In this document: positions 36,463-46,715 of the stretch, piece after piece
How the letters are laid out: every line of letters starts with the position of its first letter
Numbering within the stretch: position 1 is the stretch's first letter
NCBI GenBank assembly: GCA_964034945.1
Contig: OZ035961.1
Span: 25,769,684-25,833,683, forward strand
Origin: Chrysopilus asiliformis
Lineage: Eukaryota > Arthropoda > Insecta > Diptera > Rhagionidae
Reading direction: 5' to 3'
Length of the DNA stretch: 64,000 bases
Translations under genes and position numbers: made by a program
The notes under the pieces: model-generated
The model's database searches: none
Seen by the model: only the letters and a program-made list of their open reading frames with translations
What the model was told of the DNA's origin: nothing

Positions 36463-38914
36463 CCACGATTCCGACAAAAAAAAACAACTATTAATATTAA
36501 AAAATCTCCACCAAAGTGTTTTAAAACACGAATTTTTGATGTTTTTCAACTTCTAGGTTGAGTTTCCCATTTTTTTGGAGTTTAAATGTGCCTTTTTAAA
36601 CCAACTTAGTTGCTCAAGTATCATTTAAACTTCAAAAGCTAAGAGCTAAATTTAATATTTAAGGTTGAAAATTTAAAAATTTCGTAAACAATTTAGTTTT
36701 TGAACTAAAAAGATTTAAAAATTTTATTCATTGTTACAAAAAATTATTAAAATGTTTTGAAATGATTCAAATGTTTGTTTTCACCCCTTAAAATCGTAAG
36801 ATCGGATTCAAGGACATCTCATTTCTGAGGGCAAATTCCCGATAATTCCCTTTTAATTTTTTTTTAATATTGTTAATTATTTTAATTTTTTGTATTTTAA
36901 TAAATTGATATTAATATTAGCTGTTATCTTCTACAAAAATAAAGCTTTTGTTTTCTAGTATTTTTGTTTCAAGCTTTTACTTATGTTCTACAAAATAAAT
37001 AAAAATTTCTCGAAAACGAATTGTATTCATTCATTTTTTTAAAATTATCTCAGGTTCATTTTCTAAGATATTCATTTTCTAAGCTAATAAATAACTTAGA
37101 AACATCTTTTTTTAGCAATTTTGTACCTTAATAGAATACACTTGAAGTAAAAGTCAGGTCAAAGTTGGTCTTTAAAAATTCGAGGCTCCGCAGTTGACGT
37201 CGGAGTAGGGACTTTTTTTTAGAACGACTCCACATCGCTGCTGGTAATACCCACTAAATTCACCCAAGTCTTCACAATTTATATACTTTCTTGTAAATTG
37301 TAGGTAATATTGATATTTGTTTCATAATCTGTTTTGCTTTGATTTATAACAGATAAATTGAGCTATAATTGTCACGCGAAAACGCTATTTATGCATATTT
37401 TATAAGATGTATTCTTTTTATTTTTTTTCATAAAATATTGCGAAAACATATTAATTTGTTAACTTCGCATGCTCGACATAGTAAAATCATGTTTTTTTTT
37501 AAAAAGTTGAATTTATTAAATAAATGTAAATTCTGTGCTCGTTCTTAGGATAGGACCCTTGAGGCATAACCATTGATGATAATTGAATTGAATTTCTAGC
37601 CCATTGCGAAGTATTTAATGTAATGGCGACTAATAATAGGTCGCTAGGAATTTTACATTTGCTATAAAATAGCGGTAATGCATTAAGCAATGATAGGTCT
37701 TTACAGATTTATGATCCCAAGTGCTCATATGTGGAGATATGCAAAAGCAATTTATGATACTTTCTATGGTTTTGATATTTGTTGGCTTCAGTGAAATATT
37801 ACTTTAATACAGGTTATTATTAAATAAAGTAAGAATTACTAATGATTAAGTATTATAAAGTTACAGAAAATGAGCGATTATTGGTGTATGCAATTGATTT
37901 AATTTCATTAGTAAAAACTTGTTGTGTCGCAAAGCTAAGAAAAATGAATAAATAAAATAAAATAAATGGTAATAAAAAAATCTTCGACTTCACGAACCAC
38001 CTTAAACGGATGTTACTCATGTAATCACTTAGCCATGCTGAAGAAACTTTATGTAGTTCAGATAAGTTCAGCTTGTTCTTCATATGAACCGGAAACTATT
38101 TTTCAAGAAATTTTTTACGGTTGGATTTTATGATGTCGTTTTTTCCTTACACGCTTCTGGGTGAATAGTGGACTTTTCATCGTATGTCAAAAGGTAGGAA
38201 AAAAGGTAAAACGGTTTTTCTTTTGACTATAGCAGCATCCAAATGACGGGCGTTTTTCTGCACATTGCGTTCACTTTAGAATTTTTATCACGTTCAAATG
38301 TTATGACATGTCGTCATTGTATATTCGTTGAGCCAAACAGGTGTTGGTTGATAAAATTCTGTGCTTGGCATATCAAAGGGATAAAACACAGGTTTTTTTA
38401 GAGCCCTATAAAATTTTTACAAAACTATGTAGAGCTTTTTAAATGGAACGCATGAAAAATCTGACTAACTCTTTGGTATCATTCGTTATCATTTTGTTAT
38501 AAAATTACCGTCCATGAATAAATAAAGAATTTTTTTTAATGAATTTGTAGCTATAGTCGTTTACAACTAATAGTAGATACTGTAATTAAATTTTGAGGAT
38601 TCAGAGACACTTGGAAATTTAGAATTTAGGAACATGGCATTGCTAATTTTGGGTGGAAAATGCGTGAAGAAATAATCTTGGTACTCTGAAAGGCAGAGAT
38701 AAATCAAGATTGTGGCAAATTGTGCTGCCGATTTTCCGGGAAAGCGTACATAAATTCTCCTATTTTCAAAAAATATCTCTCGAAAGGTTTGTCGTAAATT
38801 CATGATATTTATATCAAAATAGGTTAAAAATGGTCTGATATTTAAAAAAATAATAGCCGAAAAAAAAATTTCACAAAACTTTCTACCGGAAATTTCACAA
38901 AAACCCTTTTCCGA
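36463..38914. other. Intergenic, no gene seen
   Basis: AT-rich throughout; 37280-38100 is unique by eye. The short frames are isolated and without domain character. Confidence 0.4.
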
Positions 38915-39376
38915 TTTACTTTAACCTCTCCCCTTTACTCCCCCCTTTACACGAGATACTTTTAAATGCGTCTATATTAGAGCTGGAACTCTAACGAGCA
39001 CCTGTGCTAAATTTTAGGCTGTTCGACTCGGTAGTTTCCCCGCGAAAGGGTAACATAGAGGAAGAGTTAAGTTTCGAGACCACTTTACCCCCTCCCCTTA
39101 CACCCCCACCTCTCGGGCTACTTTTTAATGGGTCTATGTTGGAACTGGACCCCCGACGAACATCTATGCCAAATTTCAGGCCAATCGGTTCAGTAGTTTC
39201 TCCGCGAAAGAGTAACATAGCGCAAAAACTAAGTTTCGAAATCACTTTACCCCTCCCCTTACTTCCCCCACCCCTCGCGATACTTTTCCGTATACCTATG
39301 TTGGAACCAGAACTACCACAGACACTCATGCCAAATTTCAAGTCAATCGGTTCAGCTGTTTTCGCGTGAAAGAGGA

Positions 39377-39407
<31 letters not shown>

Positions 39408-39434
39408 CCAACACATTTTTATATATTAGTATGA
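38915..39434 (-). mobile_element. Helitron-like non-autonomous element, copy 2
   Basis: Reverse-oriented copy of 10010-10501. On the minus strand it starts TCATACTAATATATAAAA, then a CTGT run, then at least three units of about 163 bp carrying CCGATTGRCYTGAAATTTGGC. The CTAG end is not visible, so the copy is decayed or truncated at its 3' side. A GAGTATAT microsatellite adjoins the 5' end. Confidence 0.75.
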
Positions 39435-40902
39435 GTATATGAGTATATGAGTATGATGATAAGTATGATTTAGCCAATATTATCGAGTGTTGCTGAGGAT
39501 GAAGAATTTTTTCTATAAATAATTTAAATTCTGAAATACTGTCTACAAACATAACTTCGACATTTAACTGAAATTTTATAAGTAAAATTAAGTTACCGGT
39601 AAAAAGAAATACAATAAAAAAGTCTAGTGACTCATAAATTAGTATCGATTCTTTATAAGAAACAAATTCAACGCTCAACTGAATGGTGTTGAATGAAATT
39701 TTGTAACATTTGATCCTAGAAGCACAAAAAAACTCCAACACTCTTCAGTTGATTTTAATTCAACGCCTTTTTGTTTGGAAGAGCAAGAAATTGGAGACAA
39801 CAATTTTTGTACCAGACATGCCAAAGTATGTCGCTCCGCTCGCTCGGATAAGATATTTGTAAATCAACCGAGTCCAGGGACGTACTAGGGATTTTTCGAA
39901 TCAAAAACTTCGACCGTCTGCTACTCACAAAACTGGCACAGATCCTTGAAAGGGTAAACCCACAGGAATAATAGAAGTTAGAACAGATACTCAGTAGAGG
40001 GAAAGTATCTCTGGTGAATGATTTCCTTTGCTTGGGAATTGAAAATCCAACTACACCACTGACTAAACCTGTCAGTCGAGAAGGAACTGAAGAAGATTGA
40101 TGACCGCCATGAAAATTGCAGTAGGGTGGGATTAACCAGGGTTGTGTGTCTGATGTTGTTCCGCTGTATGTTTCCCTAGTTGGATTTATTCCCTGTTTTT
40201 TTTTCTTTCATTTTTTCGCCTCATCGTATTTTTGCTCTTGTCTGTTCTGTATATATTCGTACAATGCGCCTTAACATAATCAAGGATGAGTTTCACTGTG
40301 TCCGTATAACCATGTGTGCACAAAAAGTGGCCGATGTTGAATGTATGAAAAAATATTTCCTTGCGCGGATGTGCATATTTCAATATTTTGCTTTCATATT
40401 TTATGAAATTATACCTTTTTTTGTTAACAATGGAAATGGGAAAAATATTAAACTCTGCTGTTTAAAAAAAAAATCTTTGAATTTCTTTACTTTATGAGTT
40501 AATTTGCAGTAAAAAGGAGTATTTAAAAAAATGAAAAAATATATATGAAGTTAATTTTTAAAAAAATGTTCCGTTCAAGTTCAAACACATAACTTTAAGT
40601 GTTTTTTTTACACTCATTTCAAGTTCAAAGAGATAATTTAAGTGTTGGCTTTTTTACACTCAGTTTTCATATTTAAAAAAGTAATGTAAAATTTGTCGCA
40701 GGGGGGTAGAATAGTTTCCGAATTAACAAAATCCTCAATTGTTTTTATTAGAAAGCAAGTTAAAAGTTGCGAAATTTCATTTTCACGAGACACATATCAG
40801 GAAAAGGCGCTGTTGTTTATACTCTACATGATATATCATAGAAGTGTATTAGATTTAGTTTGTAACGCATCGGGTACAAAAATGAACTACACCATGGTGT
40901 AA
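39435..40902. other. Intergenic, no gene supported
   Basis: A minus-strand frame at 39352-39741 overlaps the Helitron end and has no domain. 40860-40900 is the end of another repeat (AAAATGAACTACACCATGGTG) into which the next element is inserted. Confidence 0.4.
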
Positions 40903-41205
40903 AGCCCAATTCAGAGTAATGATTGCGATTACGATTGCGATTACGATTCAGCTTCCTCGACCAATAAGATCAAAGCTTTCACTTTTCTATCGTTGAAAGC
41001 TTTGATCTCATTGGTCGAGGAAGCTCAGTAGTAATCGTAATCGTAATCGTAATCGCAACCGTAATTTCAATAGTAATTGCAATCGCAGTCGCAATCGCAA
41101 TCGCAATCGCAATCGCAATCGCAATCGCAATCGCAATCGTAATCGTAATCGTAATTATAATCGTAATCGTAATTATAATCGCAATCGTTAGTCTGAATTA
41201 GGCCT
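40903..41205. mobile_element. Foldback element with GATTRC hexamer arms, copy 1
   Basis: Ends AGCCCAATTCAG / complement AGGCCTAATTCAG with TAA on both sides (40900-40902, 41206-41208). Inside lie GATTRC hexamer tracts, then a near-perfect stem AGCTTCCTCGACCAATAAGA ... TGGTCGAGGAAGCT with a short loop, then a long run of AATCGY hexamers (the complement). The insertion interrupts the repeat that reads ACCATGGTG before it and AAGATGACAAAAG after it. Confidence 0.8.
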
Positions 41206-41700
41206 TAAAGATGACAAAAGATTTTTAGTTTCGCATGTCGGTCTGTCTGTCAGTACGTGAATACCATAACTGTTGAAGGGATCAAGTTAGAGACTTAAAA
41301 TTCCTTACAGTTGTATTTCTCGTAAATAGGAAGTTCTTGAACGGGCAAAATCGAACCATTCCTTCCTCCCTCCACCATGCAAACAAAACAGTTTTTGCAA
41401 TTTTCTCCAAAACAGTGAATCATATTGAAAAAAATTATAAAGGTAAAATGTGTTTGGAATAGGATTTCACATTATTTATGCATAGATCAAGATTCAGTTG
41501 CACCATTCCTTCTCCCCTTCCCCATTCAAATGATATAGTTGTTGGTATTTTCTCGAAAACGGTGCATCGTATCGAAAAATTTATGAAGACAAAATGTGTT
41601 TAGAATATGATTTTACATAACCGTTCCATAATTAAAATTTCAATCGCACCACTCCCCCCCCCCCCCCCCCCCCCCCCTCTCCTATGCAAATGGATTTTTC
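41206..41700 (-). repeat. Repeat with 143-bp units; contains a 24-nt C run
   Basis: A reversed relative of 45005-45835: GTCTGTCTGTCAG run, CTTGAACGGGCAAAATC, then units with AATCATATTGAAAAAAATTATA and ACCATTCC...CCATTCAAATG. A 24-base C homopolymer lies at 41654-41677. Confidence 0.6.
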
Positions 41701-41718
41701 CTAGCTTTTCGTTTAATA

Positions 41719-41818
41719 CAGTAGAATCCCGATAATTCGTATTTCAAGGGACCAGCAAATTCATACGAATTAACGGGATATACGAATTATCGGGGTACGA
41801 ATTATCGGGATTCTACTG
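41719..41818. mobile_element. 100-bp pogo-like MITE
   Basis: Perfect ends CAGTAGAATCCCGATAATTC flanked by TA (41717-41718, 41819-41820). Lies about 430 bp upstream of the torso start codon. Confidence 0.85.
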
Positions 41819-41820
41819 TA

Positions 41821-42244
41821 ATAGCAAAAAAATGTGATATCATTATATAGATAAATTTGCAAAAACTGAATTTGAACACAAAAAACTGCTGCACGCCACT
41901 GGTTTTTATGGCATTTTTATTATCGTGTAATTACCCGAGAAATTGGTTATTTATTTTATTAATTTACACCTTTACTTTTCCACACGCTTAAAATGCAGCT
42001 GCGGAAAGGATCAATTATTATGATCACATGCAGGTAGCTTTTATTTGCAATAAGACATTATAACTCGAATCGTTGGGTTTTCCCCAAAATTGGGTTTTAA
42101 GATATTTCAGTTAGCCATTTCTACTATGAGTCGGATTCAAGTCCTTTTGAAACCAGTCTAAATTCGTTTGATCACCAATTAAGTTCAGTTTCATGGCGGG
42201 ATCAATGAATATCGCAAATAAGAATTTTTAAAGCAAATATCACA
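41821..42244 (+). promoter_or_regulatory. torso upstream region and probable 5' leader
   Basis: An initiator-like TCAGTT at 42185-42190 lies about 55 bp before the start codon; no TATA box stands at -30. Between them a short upstream frame (ATG at 42193, stop ending 42231, 12 codons) precedes and does not overlap the torso ATG. The transcription start is inferred only from the initiator match. Confidence 0.3.
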
Positions 42245-44752
42245 ATGTTTAGGAAGCTGATTTGTTGGTTAACATTATTAATGTGTGTTAATTTGATTAA
42301 ATGTCGGGAAATTCGAAGGTATTATAAATCTGCAGCAAACGAAATTAATCAAGACTTTGAGTGTACTTCGAAGTGTTTAATAGAAAATTCACAACTGGTG
42401 TTAAAAGACTGTTTACAAAACTGTATTCCGTTAAATCAAAACAATACAGAAGTACGATTTAATAACAGTTTGAGATTAGTGCCATTATGTCGAAATGATA
42501 CCAGTTTAGTATTGGATTTTAATCATTTAACTTTAAAATCAGACGTTCGACAACAAATAAGCGTTTATGTGTTTTTTGTAGTGGAGAACAATAACCACAG
42601 TTTGACTGGTAAAAATGTTTACCAATCAAAGGACTCTTTAATTGTAATTCGAGATTTACCATCAGGAAAACTTTTCAAGGTCTCAGGACTGGTGATTTAT
42701 AAAACTGGAGAAATTTATCCTGCAGCCGATGATTTTGAAATTGCGACTTTAGAGCGAAGTTTCGTCCCGCAAATGGTTAAAAATGTTACAATGTTTAAAT
42801 TTGAAGAGAGAATGGAAGGATATGAAGCTCTAGTTACCTGGACACCAGGGCCAGACATGACTTGCTTGTATGAAATTGCGTTGTTATCAATCGAGGATGG
42901 AACGGAACTGATCTTGGAAGATGTATGGATTGATAGGTTTAAATACGCTCTACTGGTGAAGAATTTAACTTTCGATAGTCACTACCAAATCGGTATACGA
43001 GGGTTAAACGGAGACACATTTCGGAGTAGTGAAATTCGCTGGAACACATTCAAAACTCCCGCCTGTTCACTGCATTGTCCAGGAACACCTGAGGAGATCA
43101 GTGCTGTTTTAAATCACATTTACGGCAATGTGTTTTCTTTGGACATCACGTGGAACTACAGCGGACCAGCTCCTGATTATTTTCTAATCAAAATTCTTGA
43201 CTTACATGCAAATGAAACGGAACGCGACCCGAATTTAGCATTCAACGTTACTGGATCCACAAATTGCTTATTCCTTCCAAATGTGACACTACAAAGCAGT
43301 GATTTTGAAGTCTGGATAACGTCGTACGCAGCGGAACATCAATTGTCGAGCATGTTTAAAGGATCAACGAAGGAACCCCTTGAACAGTCACAGCGACAAT
43401 TCAAAATCGTTATGATTGCAATTGGTATATCCGGAATTTATCTGATACTTGGATCGATTTGTGTGGTGTGCATTTGTAAAAACACCTGCTCTACTGAAGA
43501 TTGTGTGAAGAAATCAACACCCAATAACGAAACGTTGCAAGTTTTGGACGCCCTATCGAAGTCGTCCTTGTCAATTTTTACACTTGATGACAACCAAATC
43601 CTGGATGACCGCATGGAGATCTGCAAGGGCAGGATTTCACTTCATGAGAAGCTCGGAGAAGGTGAATTCGGTCTGGTAAGGAAGGGAATTTTAAAACTGC
43701 CCGATGACAAAATATGTGAAGTTGCTGTAAAAATGCTCAAGGATAAACCATCGAGTCGAGATCTCAATCAATTCAGACGGGAGATCGAGGTTATGAAATC
43801 CGTTGGCACGCATCCAAATATTGTTAGCATAATTGGTCATTGTACCAGAGATTTGAACGAAATGTGGTTACTAACTGAATACTGTGGATTGGGAAATCTT
43901 CTGAACTTTCTACGGCACCAATGGACAAACTTGAATATTTCCAAGGTTCCTTGTAAGTTTTCCTCACAAACTTCCCTTCACATAGACGTTGAAAGCGTTT
44001 TCAACTTGGACACGTCTCTAACAAATAAATTAAAAGTAAATTACAAATCACTGGAAAACTTCGATAGACAATTACCGATCCTTCTGGAGAATAAATCTTA
44101 CTACAAATTATTAAGAAACCGGAAAAATTTTACCCACACTAACGAACCACCATACGTTATGCCGAGATATCCAATCACCAGCGAATTTCTCCTGAAGGTC
44201 GCCAAGCAAATTGCAGGTGGAATGGAGTTCCTATCAAGGAAGAAAATGGTTCACCGTGATTTAGCAGCTCGGAATGTCCTAATTTCTGATGATGGCACCT
44301 GTAAAATCGCGGACTTCGGATTGAGTCGCGATGTTTACCACGAAAATATTTACAAGAAGACAAGCGATGGAAAGCTCCCGATAAAATGGCTAGCTCTGGA
44401 GTCGATGACACATCAAGTTTACACCAGTCAAAGTGATGTCTGGTCCTACGGGATTCTGCTGTATGAAATCGTCACTTTAGGTGGAACACCGTATCCCAAT
44501 ATCTCCACGACGAATTTATTGAAGTACCTCAAAAGCGGTTACAGAATGGATCGTCCTGTTAGTTGCAGCATAACTTTATACAACTTAATGCTGTCCTGTT
44601 GGAACGAGAATTCATCCAAGCGACCGACATTCCTGGAAATCTGCAATATGTTGGACAATTTTGATTTAATGAAGATGAGCAGTTCATTGATTGGAGTGAC
44701 GGATGTCGAGTTCAAATTGCAACCATTACAACCATTTTGTATCGATATTTAA
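42245..44752 (+). CDS. tor: Torso-type receptor tyrosine kinase
   Basis: The 835-residue protein has a signal peptide (1-20), a Cys-rich N-terminal segment (CTSKCL then CLQNC, about 40-60), two fibronectin-III-like domains (about 172-265 and 276-370) with many N-glycosylation sites, a transmembrane helix (about 386-411) and a split tyrosine kinase. The kinase keeps the glycine loop GEGEFG (about 470), VAVK with Lys495, HRDLAARN with Asp672, DFG with Asp690 and PIKWLALES. An insert of about 75 residues (565-640) splits the lobes, as in Torso and PDGF-receptor kinases. The short ectodomain without immunoglobulin domains favours Torso, the receptor for Trunk/PTTH that acts through Ras-MAPK in embryonic termini and the prothoracic gland. 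The frame is unbroken and has no intron. It lies between pb and a Hox3-class gene, convergent with the latter. A related split kinase is the alternative. Confidence 0.85.
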   Translation: MFRKLICWLTLLMCVNLIKCREIRRYYKSAANEINQDFECTSKCLIENSQLVLKDCLQNCIPLNQNNTEVRFNNSLRLVPLCRNDTSLVLDFNHLTLKSDVRQQISVYVFFVVENNNHSLTGKNVYQSKDSLIVIRDLPSGKLFKVSGLVIYKTGEIYPAADDFEIATLERSFVPQMVKNVTMFKFEERMEGYEALVTWTPGPDMTCLYEIALLSIEDGTELILEDVWIDRFKYALLVKNLTFDSHYQIGIRGLNGDTFRSSEIRWNTFKTPACSLHCPGTPEEISAVLNHIYGNVFSLDITWNYSGPAPDYFLIKILDLHANETERDPNLAFNVTGSTNCLFLPNVTLQSSDFEVWITSYAAEHQLSSMFKGSTKEPLEQSQRQFKIVMIAIGISGIYLILGSICVVCICKNTCSTEDCVKKSTPNNETLQVLDALSKSSLSIFTLDDNQILDDRMEICKGRISLHEKLGEGEFGLVRKGILKLPDDKICEVAVKMLKDKPSSRDLNQFRREIEVMKSVGTHPNIVSIIGHCTRDLNEMWLLTEYCGLGNLLNFLRHQWTNLNISKVPCKFSSQTSLHIDVESVFNLDTSLTNKLKVNYKSLENFDRQLPILLENKSYYKLLRNRKNFTHTNEPPYVMPRYPITSEFLLKVAKQIAGGMEFLSRKKMVHRDLAARNVLISDDGTCKIADFGLSRDVYHENIYKKTSDGKLPIKWLALESMTHQVYTSQSDVWSYGILLYEIVTLGGTPYPNISTTNLLKYLKSGYRMDRPVSCSITLYNLMLSCWNENSSKRPTFLEICNMLDNFDLMKMSSSLIGVTDVEFKLQPLQPFCIDI

Positions 44753-44840
44753 TTGTAAAAAGAATGTATTTTATATTTTAACACATATTGTTTAGCAATA
44801 TATATAAATTTTTAAGATTTTTTAAAAATATATTTTAGTA

Positions 44841-44846
44841 AATAAA
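44841..44846 (+). terminator. torso polyadenylation signal
   Basis: AATAAA, 89 bases after the torso stop codon, in an AT-rich 3' leader. Followed by T-rich sequence. Confidence 0.6.
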
Positions 44847-45004
44847 CGTTTTTGTATCAGCATTAATCACATTTTTTTTTAAATTTTGCTATTATGCAAA
44901 AAAATGCCTCAGTTGTTAAAAACTTTAAAAAGAATTATGAATTTTTAACAGATTTGATGGGTTCTTAAAAAAAATTGAAAATTGGCAATTTTTGTATAAT
45001 TAAA

Positions 45005-45691
45005 ACATAAGAAATGCTACAATTGCCAGGGGCCAATCGTCAAATACTCTATATGATGACAGACAAAATATTTATTTAAAAAAATCAATTTGTATAGGAG
45101 AGCGGGAAAGGAGTGGTCCGATTACATTTTGATTTATGGAACGGTTATGTAAAATTATATTCTAAACAGATTTTGCCTCTATAAATTTTTCAATACGACT
45201 CACGGTTTTCGAGAATATAGAAAAAGTATGCAATTTTTATGGGGGATGGGAGAAGAAGTGGTGCAACTGGATTTTGTTGTATAGATAAGTTATGTAAAAT
45301 CATGTTCTAAACACATTTCATATTTAAATATTTTTTGATACGATGCACAGTTTTCGAGAAAACAGGAAAAAAACATTCCTTTTGTGTGGGAGAGGGGGAA
45401 AGAAGTGGTGCGGTTGGATTTTGATGTATGGTTGGGTTATGTAAAATTCTAAAATTTTCAATATGACTCACCGTTTTCAATATGACTCGAGAAAATAGCA
45501 AAAAACTGCTTCGTTTGAATGAAGGAGGACGAAAGGAATGGTCCAATTTTGCTCGTTCAAGAACTTACCCTAGCCATTTACGAGAAACGTAACTAAACAA
45601 AATTTCAAGTCACTAGCTCAAACCTTTCGAACATTATGGTGTTCACGGACGGACGGATGGATGGATGGATGGACGGATGGACGGATGGACG

Positions 45692-45730
<39 letters not shown>

Positions 45731-45835
45731 GGATATGCGAATATCAAAATGTTTCGTCGTCCCTAATACCCTGGTGTAGTTCATTTTTGTGTCCGATGAT
45801 TGGATTGATGCGTTACAAACAGTATTTTATTTAAA
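45005..45835 (+). repeat. Repeat with 143-bp units and GGAC/CAGA run
   Basis: Begins CATAAGAAATGCTACAATTGC, has about three units of 143 bp (phrase GGATTTTGATGTATGG, then TATGTAAAAT), then GTTCAAGAACTTACCC, a GGACGGAT/CAGA simple run (45648-45730) and GTGTAGTTCATTTTTGTG. Relatives: 41206-41700, 55787-56605, and tail fragments at about 61930-62060. It fills part of the gap between torso and the homeobox gene. Confidence 0.65.
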
Positions 45836-46580
45836 AAAATGTACTAAAAAAATTTTTTTTGGGTGCTGTCAGCCGTTATTGTTTCTAAGTTCGTAAAACG
45901 GTTTTTTGACTAGTTTCAAGCCGTTTAATTTAAGACCCCCCATGATGGGTACCTTGATACAAACCATTTATAACAACATGTCGCCTTACAGTCGCCATTT
46001 TGTTTTCTCACGTATACGTATTTCATATTGTACTTGTGTTGTCACCGGTGTGTCGTATTTGTGTCAAATTTAAAGTCAATCGGATATGTGGAAATAGGTC
46101 AATATTAAACCACAAGATTTAACTCTGATAAACAGACAAACAAAATAAATAAAAGCTTGTAAAAAATATTTTTTTGATTTTTTTTTTATTATTTAAATGA
46201 AGTTCTGTTTACATTATCACAGAACTTATATCATATAGAGAGTTTCACAATTATTATTTCTGAGTAATTACAGTTTTTTTTTTAAATACTGAATGATACT
46301 TCGTATCCAAGAAGTTACACAGGTTGTGAAAGATTTGAAAGTAAAACATTTTATGGATACTATTTTATTTACTATTTAAAATGTATGAACTACTTTACTT
46401 GTTGTTACTCTATATGTATTTCAAAAGAATTCTATAAATTAAAATATATATTTTATATATACTTAAAACCAATTAATTTGATTTATTTTGATTTCAATGA
46501 TCTGGTCTGATACACAAATCTAAATATGCTTAGCATGTTGATTATGCGAATGTTAAATGTTTGCTATTAGTATATTTTAG
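45836..46580. other. Intergenic; reversed AAGCTTTTATTTA fragment
   Basis: 46040-46165 is a reversed head of the 18473 family (AAAGTCAATCGGATATG ... AAATAAAAGCTTG). The remainder is AT-rich, non-coding. Confidence 0.4.
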
Positions 46581-46586
46581 TTTATT
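46581..46586 (-). terminator. Polyadenylation signal of the homeobox gene
   Basis: AATAAA on the minus strand, 130 bases beyond the stop codon at 46716-46718. Confidence 0.5.
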
Positions 46587-46715
46587 TTCTAAATGTTTTT
46601 TTTTGTTTGAATCATAAAATAACTCGAATGTTGTATTTTAAAATACTTAATGTAAAATCGTCAAAGAAGCGAATGTCTGCATAACATTTAAAAAAATGTA
46701 TTGTTAGCATTTGTT

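Noticed and set aside
42245..44752. PDGF/VEGF-receptor rather than Torso
   Set aside because: The ectodomain is about 385 residues with fibronectin-like domains and no immunoglobulin domains, although the kinase insert alone would fit either.
7361..46715. A second homeobox gene (canonical zen or Shx-like) or a mir-10/mir-993-type hairpin between pb and the divergent gene
   Set aside because: I saw no other WF-x-x-RR helix and no sequence like the mir-10 family core, but a by-eye scan cannot exclude short or diverged copies.
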